A stretch of DNA of 64,000 bases. Origin: Flavobacterium xinjiangense (lineage in GTDB: Bacteria > Bacteroidota > Bacteroidia > Flavobacteriales > Flavobacteriaceae). This document shows, one piece after another, positions 44,497 to 53,750 of the stretch. Position 1 is the stretch's first letter, and each line of letters starts with the position of its first letter. The DNA is taken from assembly GCF_900142885.1 (NCBI RefSeq), contig NZ_FRCL01000008.1, positions 62,001-126,000 of the forward strand. The letters are read 5' to 3'. The notes under the pieces were generated by a model that saw nothing but the letters and a program-made list of their open reading frames with translations, did not search any database and had not been told where the DNA came from. Made by a program: the position numbers and the translations under genes.

Positions 44497-44997
44497 ATGG
44501 ATAAGTTAATAAATCAGTTTGAGTTAGGTTTGTTCGTTTGGCAAGTTTTAATATTTGTTGGATTAATATTCTTATTGAAAAAATTCGCTTGGAAACCAAT
44601 TCTTGATGCAGTTAATGATAGAGAGGAAGGAATCAAAAACGCATTGCTTTCTGCTGAAAATGCTAGAAAAGAAATGCAAAATCTTCAAGCTGACAATCAA
44701 CGTATTTTACAAGAAGCAAGATTAGAGCGTGACAACATGCTTAAAGATGCTCGTGAAATGAAAGAGAAAATGGTTGCTGATGCTAAAAACGAGGCGCAAG
44801 TTCAAGGTCTGAAAATGATCGAACAAGCAAAAGCAGCAATCGAAGGTGAGAAAAATGCAGCTATGGCTGAATTGAAATTACAAGTTTCTACTTTGTCATT
44901 GAGTATTGCAGAAAAATTATTGAAAGACGAATTGTCTAACAAAGAAGCTCAGACTAAATTAGTCGAGAAAATGTTAGGTGACGTAAAACTGAACTAA
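44497..44997 (+). CDS. atpF: F0F1 ATP synthase subunit b
   Basis: A 166-residue stator subunit with one N-terminal membrane helix (about 10-27), the KKFAWKPI segment, then a long charged coiled coil to the C-terminus. Normal length for the family. It starts about 75 bases after the atpE hairpin and ends 2 bases before atpH. Confidence 0.95.
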   Translation: MDKLINQFELGLFVWQVLIFVGLIFLLKKFAWKPILDAVNDREEGIKNALLSAENARKEMQNLQADNQRILQEARLERDNMLKDAREMKEKMVADAKNEAQVQGLKMIEQAKAAIEGEKNAAMAELKLQVSTLSLSIAEKLLKDELSNKEAQTKLVEKMLGDVKLN

Positions 44998-44999
44998 TT

Positions 45000-45533
45000 A
45001 TGGCAAGTACAAGAGCAGCAATTCGTTATGCAACAGCAATTTTAGATTTAGCAACCTCAAAAGGTGTTGCCGAAGTTGTGAATAACGATATGAAATTGAT
45101 TGCTTCAACAATCAACGGAAACTTGGAATTAAGTACTTTTATTCAAAATCCAACTTTAAAAGTTGAGGTTAAAGAAAAAGCGCTTTTAGAAGTTTTTGCA
45201 GGTATTGATGCAGTTACTCAAGGATTATTTCATTTGTTATTTGAAAACAAAAGATTCGAAATTCTTGAAGCAATTGCCGAAGAATACAGTAAATTATCTG
45301 ATGTTATGAATGGTGTTGAAGTAGCGAAAGTTACTACAGCTATTCCAATGGATGCGGCACTTGAAGCTAAAGTTTTAGCTAAAATTGCAACGCTTTCAGA
45401 TAAGAAAATTACAATTGAAAATATAGTAGATGCTTCAATCATTGGAGGATTTATTCTAAGAATAGGTGACAAGCAATACAACGCTTCAATTGCCAACAGG
45501 TTACAAGTATTAAAAAGAGAGTTAAGTAATTAG
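45000..45533 (+). CDS. atpH: F0F1 ATP synthase subunit delta
   Basis: A 177-residue stator subunit linking F1 to subunit b. It has an N-terminal helical bundle (AIRYATAILDLA near 7-18) and the C-terminal IIGGFILRIGDKQYNASIANRL motif near 148-169. It lies 38 bases before atpA. Confidence 0.95.
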   Translation: MASTRAAIRYATAILDLATSKGVAEVVNNDMKLIASTINGNLELSTFIQNPTLKVEVKEKALLEVFAGIDAVTQGLFHLLFENKRFEILEAIAEEYSKLSDVMNGVEVAKVTTAIPMDAALEAKVLAKIATLSDKKITIENIVDASIIGGFILRIGDKQYNASIANRLQVLKRELSN

Positions 45534-45571
45534 TTTTATTACACATTTAAGTGTCTAAATTATAAATTAAG

Positions 45572-47149
45572 ATGGCGGAAATCAAACCTGCTGAAATTTC
45601 AGCAATATTAAGAAAGCAAGTAGAAGGTTTTGAATCTGGTGCTACACTAGAAGAAGTAGGAACAGTACTTCAAGTTGGAGATGGTATTGCTCGTGTTTAC
45701 GGGCTTTCTAATGTTCAGTACGGAGAATTAGTTGAATTTGACAATGGATTAGAAGCTATTGTTTTGAATCTTGAAGAAGACAATGTAGGTGTGGTACTTT
45801 TAGGACCATCTACAGGAATCAAAGAAGGTTCAACTGCTAAAAGAACACAACGTATTGCTTCTCTTAAAGTAGGAGAACAAATGGTAGGTCGTGTAGTAAA
45901 CACTCTTGGTTTTCCAATTGATGGAAAAGGACCAATTGGTGGAGATTTATACGAAATGCCTTTGGAAAGAAAAGCTCCTGGAGTTATCTTCCGTCAACCA
46001 GTTACTGAGCCATTACAAACAGGTATTAAAGCAGTAGATGCTATGATTCCAGTTGGTCGTGGACAACGTGAGCTAGTTATTGGTGACCGTCAAACAGGTA
46101 AATCAACTGTGTGTATCGATACTATCTTAAATCAAAAAGAATTTTACGATGCAGGAAAACCTGTATTTTGTATATATGTTGCAATTGGACAAAAAGCGTC
46201 AACTGTAGCAGGAATTGCTAAAATGTTAGAAGAAAAAGGTGCAATGGCTTATACCATTATTGTTGCAGCTAATGCTTCTGATCCAGCTCCGATGCAAGTT
46301 TACGCTCCTTTCGCAGGTGCTGCAATTGGAGAATATTTTAGAGATTCAGGTCGTCCGGCTTTAATTGTTTATGATGATTTATCTAAACAAGCGGTTGCTT
46401 ACCGTGAGGTTTCTCTTTTATTGAGAAGACCACCGGGACGTGAGGCATATCCTGGAGACGTTTTCTACCTTCACAGTAGATTATTAGAGCGTGCTTGTAA
46501 AGTAATTGCAGATGATGGAATTGCTAAAAACATGAACGACTTACCAGATTCTTTGAAATCAATTGTAAAAGGTGGTGGTTCATTGACTGCTTTACCAATT
46601 ATTGAAACTCAAGCTGGCGACGTTTCTGCTTATATCCCAACAAACGTAATTTCGATTACAGATGGTCAAATTTTCCTTGATGGAGATTTGTTTAACTCTG
46701 GGGTTCGTCCGGCAATTAACGTAGGTATTTCGGTATCTCGTGTTGGAGGAAATGCACAAATTAAATCAATGAAAAAAGTAGCTGGTACATTAAAACTAGA
46801 TCAAGCACAATTCCGTGAATTGGAAGCGTTTGCTAAATTTGGTTCTGATTTAGATGCTGTTACTTTAAACGTAATTGAAAAAGGAAAAAGAAACGTTGAG
46901 ATCTTGAAACAAGGTTTGAACGATCCTTATACTGTTGAAGATCAAGTTGCGATTATCTATGCTGGTTCTAAAAACTTATTGAGAAATGTTCCTGTGAATA
47001 AAGTAAGAGAATTTGAGAAAGATTTCTTGGAATTCTTGAACAACAAACACAGAGCAACTCTTGATGCGTTGAAAGCAGGAAAGTTAACAGACGAAATTAC
47101 AGACGTAATCGAAACTGTAGCAAAAGAATTATCAGCAAAATATAATTAA
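45572..47149 (+). CDS. atpA: F0F1 ATP synthase subunit alpha
   Basis: A 525-residue F1 subunit with the P-loop GDRQTGKST (near 170-178), the [30 protein letters not shown] signature split over about 268-297, and the normal C-terminal helical domain. It binds nucleotide at the non-catalytic sites. A pair of nested inverted repeats separates it from atpG. Confidence 0.98.
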   Translation: MAEIKPAEISAILRKQVEGFESGATLEEVGTVLQVGDGIARVYGLSNVQYGELVEFDNGLEAIVLNLEEDNVGVVLLGPSTGIKEGSTAKRTQRIASLKVGEQMVGRVVNTLGFPIDGKGPIGGDLYEMPLERKAPGVIFRQPVTEPLQTGIKAVDAMIPVGRGQRELVIGDRQTGKSTVCIDTILNQKEFYDAGKPVFCIYVAIGQKASTVAGIAKMLEEKGAMAYTIIVAANASDPAPMQVYAPFAGAAIGEYFRDSGRPALIVYDDLSKQAVAYREVSLLLRRPPGREAYPGDVFYLHSRLLERACKVIADDGIAKNMNDLPDSLKSIVKGGGSLTALPIIETQAGDVSAYIPTNVISITDGQIFLDGDLFNSGVRPAINVGISVSRVGGNAQIKSMKKVAGTLKLDQAQFRELEAFAKFGSDLDAVTLNVIEKGKRNVEILKQGLNDPYTVEDQVAIIYAGSKNLLRNVPVNKVREFEKDFLEFLNNKHRATLDALKAGKLTDEITDVIETVAKELSAKYN

Positions 47150-47237
47150 TTAGATAATTGGTTAATTAGATAATTAGAAAATGTCTCAGGATGCTTTTTA
47201 ATTGTCTAATTATCTAATTGTCACATTTTCTAATTAG
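47146..47237. repeat. Tandem and inverted A+T-rich repeats between atpA and atpG
   Basis: TTAATTAGATAATT occurs twice in tandem (47146 and 47162). A 13-bp arm at 47164-47176 is inverted at 47207-47219. A 14-bp arm at 47171-47184 is inverted at 47223-47236. The set overlaps the atpA stop codon and fills the gap before atpG. Confidence 0.7.
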
Positions 47238-47243
47238 AAAACA

Positions 47244-48104
47244 ATGGCAAATTTAAAGGAAATCCGTAATAGAATTACTTCCGTTTCATCTACGATGCAA
47301 ATTACATCGGCAATGAAAATGGTTTCTGCAGCAAAGCTAAAGAAAGCACAAGATGCAATCACTGCGATGCGCCCTTATGCCGAAAAATTAACGGAATTAT
47401 TGCAAAATCTTTCTGCTACACTTGATGGTGATGTTGGAGGAGAATTTACCACACAACGTGAAGTAAAGAAAGTACTACTTGTTGTTGTAACTTCAAACAG
47501 AGGTTTAGCTGGTGCTTTTAATACGAATGCAATTAAAGAAGCTAAAAACCGTGCTGCATTTTATGCAGACAAACAAGTGGATGTTTTTGCTATAGGAAAA
47601 AAAGGAAACGATGTTTTAAGCAAAACGCTTTCAGTAGTGGATAATCAAAGCGCTATTTTTGATAATTTGACTTTTGACAATGTGGCTTTAATTTCGGACC
47701 TATTGACTCAGAAATTTATTTCAGGTGAATATGACAAAATCGAGTTGATTTACAATCAGTTTAAAAATGCAGCGACACAAATCGTTCAAACAGAACAGTT
47801 TTTGCCACTTGCACCTATTAAATCGGATAAACCAGTTTCTACAGGAGATTATATTTTTGAACCTTCAAAAGAAGAAATTGTATTGACTTTGATTCCAAAA
47901 TCATTGAAAACACAATTGTACAAAGGTATTCGTGATTCGTTTGCATCTGAACATGGAGCTCGTATGACCGCTATGCACAAAGCAACTGATAATGCAACCG
48001 AATTGAGAAATCAATTGAAATTGACATACAATAAAGCACGTCAGGCGTCTATTACTAATGAAATCCTTGAGATTGTTGGTGGAGCTGAAGCTTTGAACGG
48101 ATAA
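47244..48104 (+). CDS. atpG: F0F1 ATP synthase subunit gamma
   Basis: A 286-residue central-stalk subunit. It has the N-terminal coiled coil NLKEIRNRITSVSSTMQITSAMKMV (split around residues 3-27), the VVTSNRGLAGAFN segment near 79-91 and the C-terminal EILEIVGGAEAL helix. It is the last gene of the operon. Subunits beta and epsilon are not here, as is usual in Bacteroidetes. Confidence 0.96.
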   Translation: MANLKEIRNRITSVSSTMQITSAMKMVSAAKLKKAQDAITAMRPYAEKLTELLQNLSATLDGDVGGEFTTQREVKKVLLVVVTSNRGLAGAFNTNAIKEAKNRAAFYADKQVDVFAIGKKGNDVLSKTLSVVDNQSAIFDNLTFDNVALISDLLTQKFISGEYDKIELIYNQFKNAATQIVQTEQFLPLAPIKSDKPVSTGDYIFEPSKEEIVLTLIPKSLKTQLYKGIRDSFASEHGARMTAMHKATDNATELRNQLKLTYNKARQASITNEILEIVGGAEALNG

Positions 48105-48126
48105 TAATATATATTCTATATATTTT

Positions 48127-48159
48127 AAAGAGCCACGCTATTGCGTGGCTCTTTTTTTT
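48127..48159 (+). terminator. Intrinsic terminator of the ATP synthase operon
   Basis: A perfect 12-bp stem AAAGAGCCACGC/GCGTGGCTCTTT with a 4-base loop (TATT) and a T-run. It is G+C-rich compared with its surroundings and lies 22 bases after atpG. Confidence 0.92.
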
Positions 48160-48191
48160 ATTAATTTTATACTTTTAAAACAAAAGAAATA

Positions 48192-48635
48192 ATGTCTTTA
48201 CTAATCAAAGAACTGACCACAATAGACGAAATGCTTGCTAATATTGAAGTAATGCGATTCCTATATCCAACATTTACCGTAGAAAAATATGAATCGTACC
48301 TGGTTGAGATGATTCCGCATAATTACAAACAGGTTGCCGTATTTGAAAATGAGATTTGCGTTGCTGTTTCAGGATTTTGGTCTGGGACAAAACTTTGGTC
48401 GGGAAAATACATTGAGATAGACAACTTTATTGTTCATCCGGATCATCGTTCGAAAGGTTTGGGTAAGATGATGACGGATTATGTGGATGCTTTGGCCAAA
48501 GAAACCGGCTGTACGATGATTGTTTTAGATGCATTCACAGGAAATTTCACTGCACACCGTTTTTATTACAATCAAGGATATGTTCCTAAAGGATTTCATT
48601 TCTTGAAAATTTTAAACGAAGAGGGATTAAGTTAA
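48192..48635 (+). CDS. GNAT family N-acetyltransferase
   Basis: A 147-residue acetyl-CoA-dependent acetyltransferase. The acetyl-CoA motif VHPDHRSKGLGKMM (near 80-93) and the later FTGNFTAHRFYYNQGY segment (near 116-131) are clear. The acceptor is unknown. It is the first gene after the ATP synthase terminator and may be co-transcribed with the lipoprotein gene 11 bases downstream. Confidence 0.88.
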   Translation: MSLLIKELTTIDEMLANIEVMRFLYPTFTVEKYESYLVEMIPHNYKQVAVFENEICVAVSGFWSGTKLWSGKYIEIDNFIVHPDHRSKGLGKMMTDYVDALAKETGCTMIVLDAFTGNFTAHRFYYNQGYVPKGFHFLKILNEEGLS

Positions 48636-48646
48636 ATTGCTGAAAA

Positions 48647-49144
48647 ATGAAAACCTATTTACAAATTGCATTCTTTTTAGTAATTGCAGTCAGTCTGGTT
48701 TACTGTGCTCCAAAAGAAAACCAAAAAACCAAATTCCCGCAAAAGATAAAATCAGTTTATTTTCAGAAAAGGGTTGACATAAAAGAAGCTAAAAACAGCG
48801 GAACAGATTTTTATATTGAATTTGAAGCTCCACTTTCTAAAGAAATTCAACTAGTAAAAATCTATTTTCAAAGTCAGGAAGCTAATTTTGAACCGATAAC
48901 AAAAAATATTTTTGTGGCTTATTTAGCTTCAAAACCTACCAATCCAGATTTAATTTTACACAAGGACAGTCAAAAGGAATATGGCAACCAAGCGCCAATT
49001 ATTATGAAGCCTAAATTTGATTTGAAACCAATCGAAGCGCTACTGGAATATAAAAGGAACGGCAAAAGCTATTTTTTCAAATTAAATAACGCTAAAGAAA
49101 AGCCAATGATTGCTCCTCCAAGTGTGATTAAACCAAAGAAATAG
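48647..49144 (+). CDS. Small lipoprotein of unknown function
   Basis: The 165-residue protein has a lipoprotein signal peptide (LVYC, Cys20), a basic linker and then a soluble beta-rich domain with conserved-looking YIEFEAPL and GNQAPIIMKPKFDL segments. I do not recognise a family. It is squeezed between an acetyltransferase gene and a flippase gene and may be anchored in the outer membrane. Confidence 0.6.
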   Translation: MKTYLQIAFFLVIAVSLVYCAPKENQKTKFPQKIKSVYFQKRVDIKEAKNSGTDFYIEFEAPLSKEIQLVKIYFQSQEANFEPITKNIFVAYLASKPTNPDLILHKDSQKEYGNQAPIIMKPKFDLKPIEALLEYKRNGKSYFFKLNNAKEKPMIAPPSVIKPKK

Positions 49145-49181
49145 TTATTTTTGTTTTTATAATATTAATTAATGCACCATT

Positions 49182-50648
49182 TTGGGACTATATAAAAATC
49201 TTTTTAAACAGACTGTTATTTATGGATTAGCGACAGTCATTCCGCGAATGTTCAGTTTTCTATTGGTTCCTTTATATACTGATTTATTACCAACTGCAGA
49301 ATATGGAAAAGTTTCCATCATTTTTGCGTACATGATTTTCTTCAATGTCATTCTGACTTACGGAATGGAAACTGCTTTTTTTAGGTTCTATAATAAAGAA
49401 ATCGATAAAAAAGTGGTCGTCGAAACCACTATGGTTTCTATTTTTTGGACGTCAATTTGTTTCTTATTCCTAGGACTTTTATACCGTAACACCTTATCGC
49501 AATGGTCTGGAATAGACTCGCAGTATATAACCTATACCATTTGGATATTAGTATTGGATGCCTTGGTGATCGTTCCATTTTCAAAATTACGAGCGTATCA
49601 AAAACCAATGGTTTACTCCGCTATAAAAATTGGAAATGTTGTTGTTAATCTTAGCTTAAGCGTTTTCTTTCTAGTCTATTTACCTGAGATTGCTCAAGCG
49701 CATCCGGACAGTTTTTTAGGGTCGCTGTTTATACATAATTTTCAGATAGGTTATATTTTCCTAGCCAATATCATTGCTAGTTTATTAACATTTGTTGTTC
49801 TTTCACCGGACTATTTATTATTAAAATGGAGATTTGATTTGGAGCTCTGGAAACGAATGATGCGTTATGGCTTGCCCATAATGGTAGCTGGAATTGCATT
49901 TGCCATCAATGAACAATTCGACAAAATCCTTTTAGGAAGATGGCTGCCTGCAAATATTGCCGAAACTGAAGTTGGAGTATATTCCGCTTGTTATAAATTA
50001 GGATTGTTCATGGTATTGTATAGAACCGCTTATACGCTAGGAATCGAACCGTTCTTCTTTAGTCATTCTTCTGAACCCAATGCGCCGCAAACCTATGCCA
50101 CGGTCACCAAATATTTCGTGATATTTGGTTCGTTTATTTTATTGTCGGTAATTGTTTTTGCAGATGTTTTCAAATATCTGATGATTCGCGACCCTTCTTA
50201 TTGGGAAGCCATGAAAGTCGTTCCGCTGATTATTTTGGCTAACTTTTTCCTCGGAATTTACACTAATCTTTCCGTTTGGTACAAACTCATCGACAAAACG
50301 TATATCGGGGCTTATATCTCTATTGTCGGCGCTATAGTAACATTGGGGCTGAATTATCTTTTAATTCCCACAATGAGTTATTATGGATCTGCAATCGCAA
50401 CTATTGCCGCTTACGGAAGTATGATGGTTATATCGTATTATTTAGGAAACAAATACTATCCAATTCCGTATGATGCTAAGAAAATTGGGGGATATCTCAG
50501 CTTATCAATTGGGTTTTCAGCGATTTCATTTTATGGTTTCAGAGAAAATTATTATGTTGGGATTTCATTATTACTTGCATTCATGTATTTCATATATTAC
50601 AACGAAAAAGAAACATTATCCCGAATTTTAAACGCCAAAAAGAATTAA
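49182..50648 (+). CDS. Polysaccharide/lipid-linked oligosaccharide flippase (MOP superfamily)
   Basis: A 488-residue protein with about fourteen membrane helices. It has the Wzx/PST opening LYKNLFKQTVIYGLATVIPR and conserved FLLVPLYT and PTAEYGKVS segments near 27-45. It is distinct from the shorter flippase at 9534. This one sits in a conserved housekeeping envelope neighbourhood, so it may move a general lipid-linked glycan rather than the exopolysaccharide unit. The start is TTG 49182; a nearby ATG at 49172 is out of frame and closes quickly. Confidence 0.82.
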   Translation: MGLYKNLFKQTVIYGLATVIPRMFSFLLVPLYTDLLPTAEYGKVSIIFAYMIFFNVILTYGMETAFFRFYNKEIDKKVVVETTMVSIFWTSICFLFLGLLYRNTLSQWSGIDSQYITYTIWILVLDALVIVPFSKLRAYQKPMVYSAIKIGNVVVNLSLSVFFLVYLPEIAQAHPDSFLGSLFIHNFQIGYIFLANIIASLLTFVVLSPDYLLLKWRFDLELWKRMMRYGLPIMVAGIAFAINEQFDKILLGRWLPANIAETEVGVYSACYKLGLFMVLYRTAYTLGIEPFFFSHSSEPNAPQTYATVTKYFVIFGSFILLSVIVFADVFKYLMIRDPSYWEAMKVVPLIILANFFLGIYTNLSVWYKLIDKTYIGAYISIVGAIVTLGLNYLLIPTMSYYGSAIATIAAYGSMMVISYYLGNKYYPIPYDAKKIGGYLSLSIGFSAISFYGFRENYYVGISLLLAFMYFIYYNEKETLSRILNAKKN

Positions 50649-50743
50649 ATTTATCCTATTGAATTTTTAGGAGCTATTTCCTGCTATTCGTTACAAACGA
50701 AGTTCACTGAACTCCAATAAAAATATAAACAAAGTGAAGTAAT

Positions 50744-50790
50744 CTTTTATTACCCTGTCAGGGTTCAAAACCCTGACAGGGTAATAAAAG
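50744..50790. repeat. Perfect 22-bp palindromic repeat (REP-like) before dut
   Basis: CTTTTATTACCCTGTCAGGGTT (left arm, 50744-50765) is perfectly inverted at 50769-50790 with a 3-base loop. Each arm contains its own near-palindrome, CCCTG-T-CAGGG and CCCTG-A-CAGGG, so alternative folds exist. I recall the same CCCTGTCAGGG unit in other Flavobacterium intergenic regions. Confidence 0.88.
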
Positions 50791-50825
50791 GATTTTCACT
50801 GCTATGAGGTCTAAAAAATAAAAAT

Positions 50826-51260
50826 ATGACAATAAACATCATCAATAAATCAATTCATAGTTTACCAAATTATGAAACCAAAGCTTCGGCAGGGATGGAC
50901 TTAAGAGCCAATTTAACCGATTCTATTGTACTGAAACCACTGGAAAGAGCCATCGTGAAAACAGGTCTTTTCATAGAATTGCCTATTGGCTACGAAGCAC
51001 AAGTGCGCCCAAGAAGCGGATTGTCTGCCAAGAATGGGATCACCGTACTCAATTCTCCGGGAACTATTGATGCCGACTATCGTGGTGAAATAGGAGTAAT
51101 TTTAGTAAATTTATCCAACCAACCATTTGTAGTCGAAAACGGAGAACGCATAGCACAACTCATCATCGCCAAACACGAACGCGCTGAATGGATAGAAGTT
51201 CAGGAATTAACCGAAACTTCCAGAGGTGAAGGTGGTTTTGGAAGTACTGGAGTAAAATAA
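50826..51260 (+). CDS. dut: dUTP diphosphatase
   Basis: The 144-residue trimeric dUTPase hydrolyses dUTP to dUMP, keeping uracil out of DNA. All five motifs are visible: AGMDLRA (22-28), the [11 protein letters not shown] region (57-67), [10 protein letters not shown] (near 75-84), the GERIAQLI block (near 104-111) and the C-terminal [10 protein letters not shown]. Normal length. It is preceded by the long palindromic repeat. Confidence 0.97.
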   Translation: MTINIINKSIHSLPNYETKASAGMDLRANLTDSIVLKPLERAIVKTGLFIELPIGYEAQVRPRSGLSAKNGITVLNSPGTIDADYRGEIGVILVNLSNQPFVVENGERIAQLIIAKHERAEWIEVQELTETSRGEGGFGSTGVK

Positions 51261-51275
51261 ATTAATAATTTAAAG

Positions 51276-51322
51276 ATTAAATGATTGAAAGATTTTTGAT
51301 TCTAATTTTTCAATCATTTAAT
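51276..51322. repeat. 15-bp A+T-rich inverted repeat between dut and the nucleotidyltransferase
   Basis: ATTAAATGATTGAAA (51276-51290) is perfectly inverted as TTTCAATCATTTAAT (51308-51322), with a 17-base spacer. It may act as a weak terminator for dut; no strong T-run follows. Confidence 0.65.
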
Positions 51323-51344
51323 TTCAATTTTTCAATAAAATAAC

Positions 51345-52355
51345 ATGAAAATAATTGTCCCTATGGCTGGTCGTGGATCACGCCTTCGCCCACATACATT
51401 AACCATTCCTAAACCGTTAATTCCTATCGCTGGAAAACCAATTGTTCATCGTCTGGTAGAAGATATTGCAGGCGTATTGAATCAAGATATCGAAGAAGTT
51501 GCCTTTATTATTCACGAAAGTTTTGGCAAAAAAGTAGAAGAGGAATTAATTGCGATCGCACAAAAATTAGGCGCCAAAGGAACGATTTATTACCAAAACG
51601 AAGCTTTAGGAACAGGTCACGCTATTATGTGTGCTAAAGATTCTTTGAGCGGACCAGCTGTTATTGCTTACGCCGATACTTTAATTCGTGCCGATTTCGA
51701 TTTAGACCAAAATGCGGATAGCGTGATTTGGGTAAAACAAGTAGACGAACCAGAAGCTTTTGGTGTTGTAAAACTGAATGAAGCGAATGAAATAGTTGAA
51801 CTGGTGGAGAAACCTGCCGAATTTGTTTCGGATCTTGCCGTTATCGGAATTTACTATTTTAAAGATGTAGCCGTCTTAAAAAACGAACTTCAATTAGTAT
51901 TGGATAACAATATTATTCACGGTGGAGAATATCAAATAAACGATGGAATAAAACAAATGATGGCAAAAGGCATGGTATTTGTTCCCGGTAAAGTCGACGA
52001 GTGGATGGATTGCGGAAATAAGAATGTAACGGTAGAAACAAATTCCAGAATGCTGGGGTTTTTACATAATGACGGAGCACATTTAGTGGACTTTGATGTT
52101 AGGTTAGAAAATTCTATTATTATTCCACCTTGTTATATTGGAGAAGATGTGGTGCTGATTAATACAACAGTTGGACCGAATGTTTCTTTAGGAAATGGGT
52201 GTCATGTGTCAAACAGTACCATAAAAAACAGTTTGGTGCAAACCCATTCGCATATAAAAAATGCTAATCTGGATAACGCTATGATAGGAAATCACGCCAG
52301 TTTTGATGGTAATTTCACTAGCATCAGTATAGGAGATTATTCTGTGTTGGAATAG
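51345..52355 (+). CDS. Sugar-phosphate nucleotidyltransferase with left-handed beta-helix tail
   Basis: A 336-residue enzyme that makes an NDP-sugar from a sugar 1-phosphate. The signature MAGRGSRLRPHTLTIPKPL (7-25) followed by AGKP is complete, and the metal-binding aspartate is in AYADTLIRADFD (near 108-119). A C-terminal stretch of hexapeptide-like repeats (about 260-335) follows the catalytic domain. It resembles glucose-1-phosphate thymidylyltransferase/GlmU-type proteins, and the exact sugar is not clear. It heads the TPR/DUF4292/EnvC-like cluster. Confidence 0.86.
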   Translation: MKIIVPMAGRGSRLRPHTLTIPKPLIPIAGKPIVHRLVEDIAGVLNQDIEEVAFIIHESFGKKVEEELIAIAQKLGAKGTIYYQNEALGTGHAIMCAKDSLSGPAVIAYADTLIRADFDLDQNADSVIWVKQVDEPEAFGVVKLNEANEIVELVEKPAEFVSDLAVIGIYYFKDVAVLKNELQLVLDNNIIHGGEYQINDGIKQMMAKGMVFVPGKVDEWMDCGNKNVTVETNSRMLGFLHNDGAHLVDFDVRLENSIIIPPCYIGEDVVLINTTVGPNVSLGNGCHVSNSTIKNSLVQTHSHIKNANLDNAMIGNHASFDGNFTSISIGDYSVLE

Positions 52356-52397
52356 ATTTCGCTCAATCTTCCTAAAGTGGAGGAAAAATAAAAACTA

Positions 52398-53750
52398 ATG
52401 AAAAAAATTTCATTTTTATTTTTACTTTTCGTTTTGCAATGCAATTCTACTTTGTTATGGGCACAAACAGAGCCCGAGGAAATCAAACAGGATGCGGATC
52501 AGTTTGAAGACTCTTTTTATGAGTCTTTGCTTCAAAAAGGAATTGAAAATTATGATAAAGCGATTGTTTCTTTAGACAAATGTTTGAAGTTACAACCGAA
52601 CAATGCGACGGTTTATTTTGAATTGGGGAAAAATTATTTAGCGTCAAAAGATTATAAAAATGCCTACAGTTCATTTGAACGCGCCACCCAAATTGACCCA
52701 ACTAATGAATGGTTCTGGGTTGGCATGTATGATGTGAGTTATGAAACCAGGAATTTCAGTCAGGCAATCGTGATAACCAATAAACTGATAACGTTCGACA
52801 GCAAGTACAAAGAGGATTTGACGTCACTTTATATGGCCACAAGTCAATTTGACAAAGCGTTGGATCTCATCAACGAATTGAATGAGACCTCTGGAAAAAC
52901 GGAAAGAAGGGAGTTATACAAAATACAGATTTTGTCGGAGGGAAAATATCAAAACACGGAAATATCAAATTTGATAAGCCAAATTGAGAAAGACCCAAAA
53001 GAAGAGTCTAATTATATCGCGTTGATAAATTTATATTCGAGAAATAACGAAGAGGAAAAAGCATTTGAAACCGCCAAAAAATTAGCGGAAGCAATTCCAA
53101 CATCGGAATGGGCACAGGTGAGTTTATTCAAAAATTATTTGGAGAATAACGAGGCTCAAAAAGCAATAAACGCTATGAATATTACTTTGGCCAGTGCCAA
53201 AATCGATTCGAAAATAAAGCACAGAATGCTGAATGAGTTTTTGATTTTTACAGATAAAAACCCTCAATATTCCCCTGATTTAGAAAAAGCAATCGCTTAT
53301 TTTGATTCGGACAAGGAAGTTAACGTAGCCAAGGAAGTAGGGAAGTTTTATCACAATAAAAAACAATGGGATAAAGCCATTAAATATTATGAAAGGGCAT
53401 TAAAAAACGGGGATTCCGAAGATATCGAAACTAATTTGCTTTTGCTTCAAGCGTATACTGAAGTGAAACAATTTGAATTGGTAGGTAAAAAAGCGATGAC
53501 AATGATAGAGTCTTTTCCATCGCAACCTCAATTTTATTATTATTCTGGTTTGGCAAATAACCAATTGCGCCAATTTAAAAAAGCGAAGGATATATTGGAA
53601 ATGGGTTTAGATTATTTGGTAGACGACAAAACAATGGAAATTAATTTCAATATCCAACTTGGAGAAGCATACAATGGTTTGGGAGATGACAAGAAAAAAG
53701 AATTGTATTTTTCTAAAGCCAATCAATTATTAAAAGAAAAAAAACAATGA
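52398..53750 (+). CDS. Periplasmic tetratricopeptide-repeat protein
   Basis: A signal peptide (cleavage after LLWAQ, about residue 23) is followed by about ten TPR-like helix pairs. Clear units include AIVSLDKCLKLQPNNATVYF (near 55-74), the next repeat to 110, and KAIKYYERALKNGD near 328. The protein should be a scaffold in the periplasm or at the outer membrane. Its stop overlaps the DUF4292 start by 4 bases (ATGA), indicating translational coupling. Confidence 0.85.
   Translation: MKKISFLFLLFVLQCNSTLLWAQTEPEEIKQDADQFEDSFYESLLQKGIENYDKAIVSLDKCLKLQPNNATVYFELGKNYLASKDYKNAYSSFERATQIDPTNEWFWVGMYDVSYETRNFSQAIVITNKLITFDSKYKEDLTSLYMATSQFDKALDLINELNETSGKTERRELYKIQILSEGKYQNTEISNLISQIEKDPKEESNYIALINLYSRNNEEEKAFETAKKLAEAIPTSEWAQVSLFKNYLENNEAQKAINAMNITLASAKIDSKIKHRMLNEFLIFTDKNPQYSPDLEKAIAYFDSDKEVNVAKEVGKFYHNKKQWDKAIKYYERALKNGDSEDIETNLLLLQAYTEVKQFELVGKKAMTMIESFPSQPQFYYYSGLANNQLRQFKKAKDILEMGLDYLVDDKTMEINFNIQLGEAYNGLGDDKKKELYFSKANQLLKEKKQ

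Noticed and set aside
42992..48104. ATP synthase operon apparently missing beta and epsilon subunits
   Set aside because: In Bacteroidetes atpD and atpC are normally encoded elsewhere, and a clean terminator follows atpG. This is not a deletion.
50744..50790. CRISPR-like repeat
   Set aside because: It is a single palindrome with no spaced copies and no cas genes nearby.
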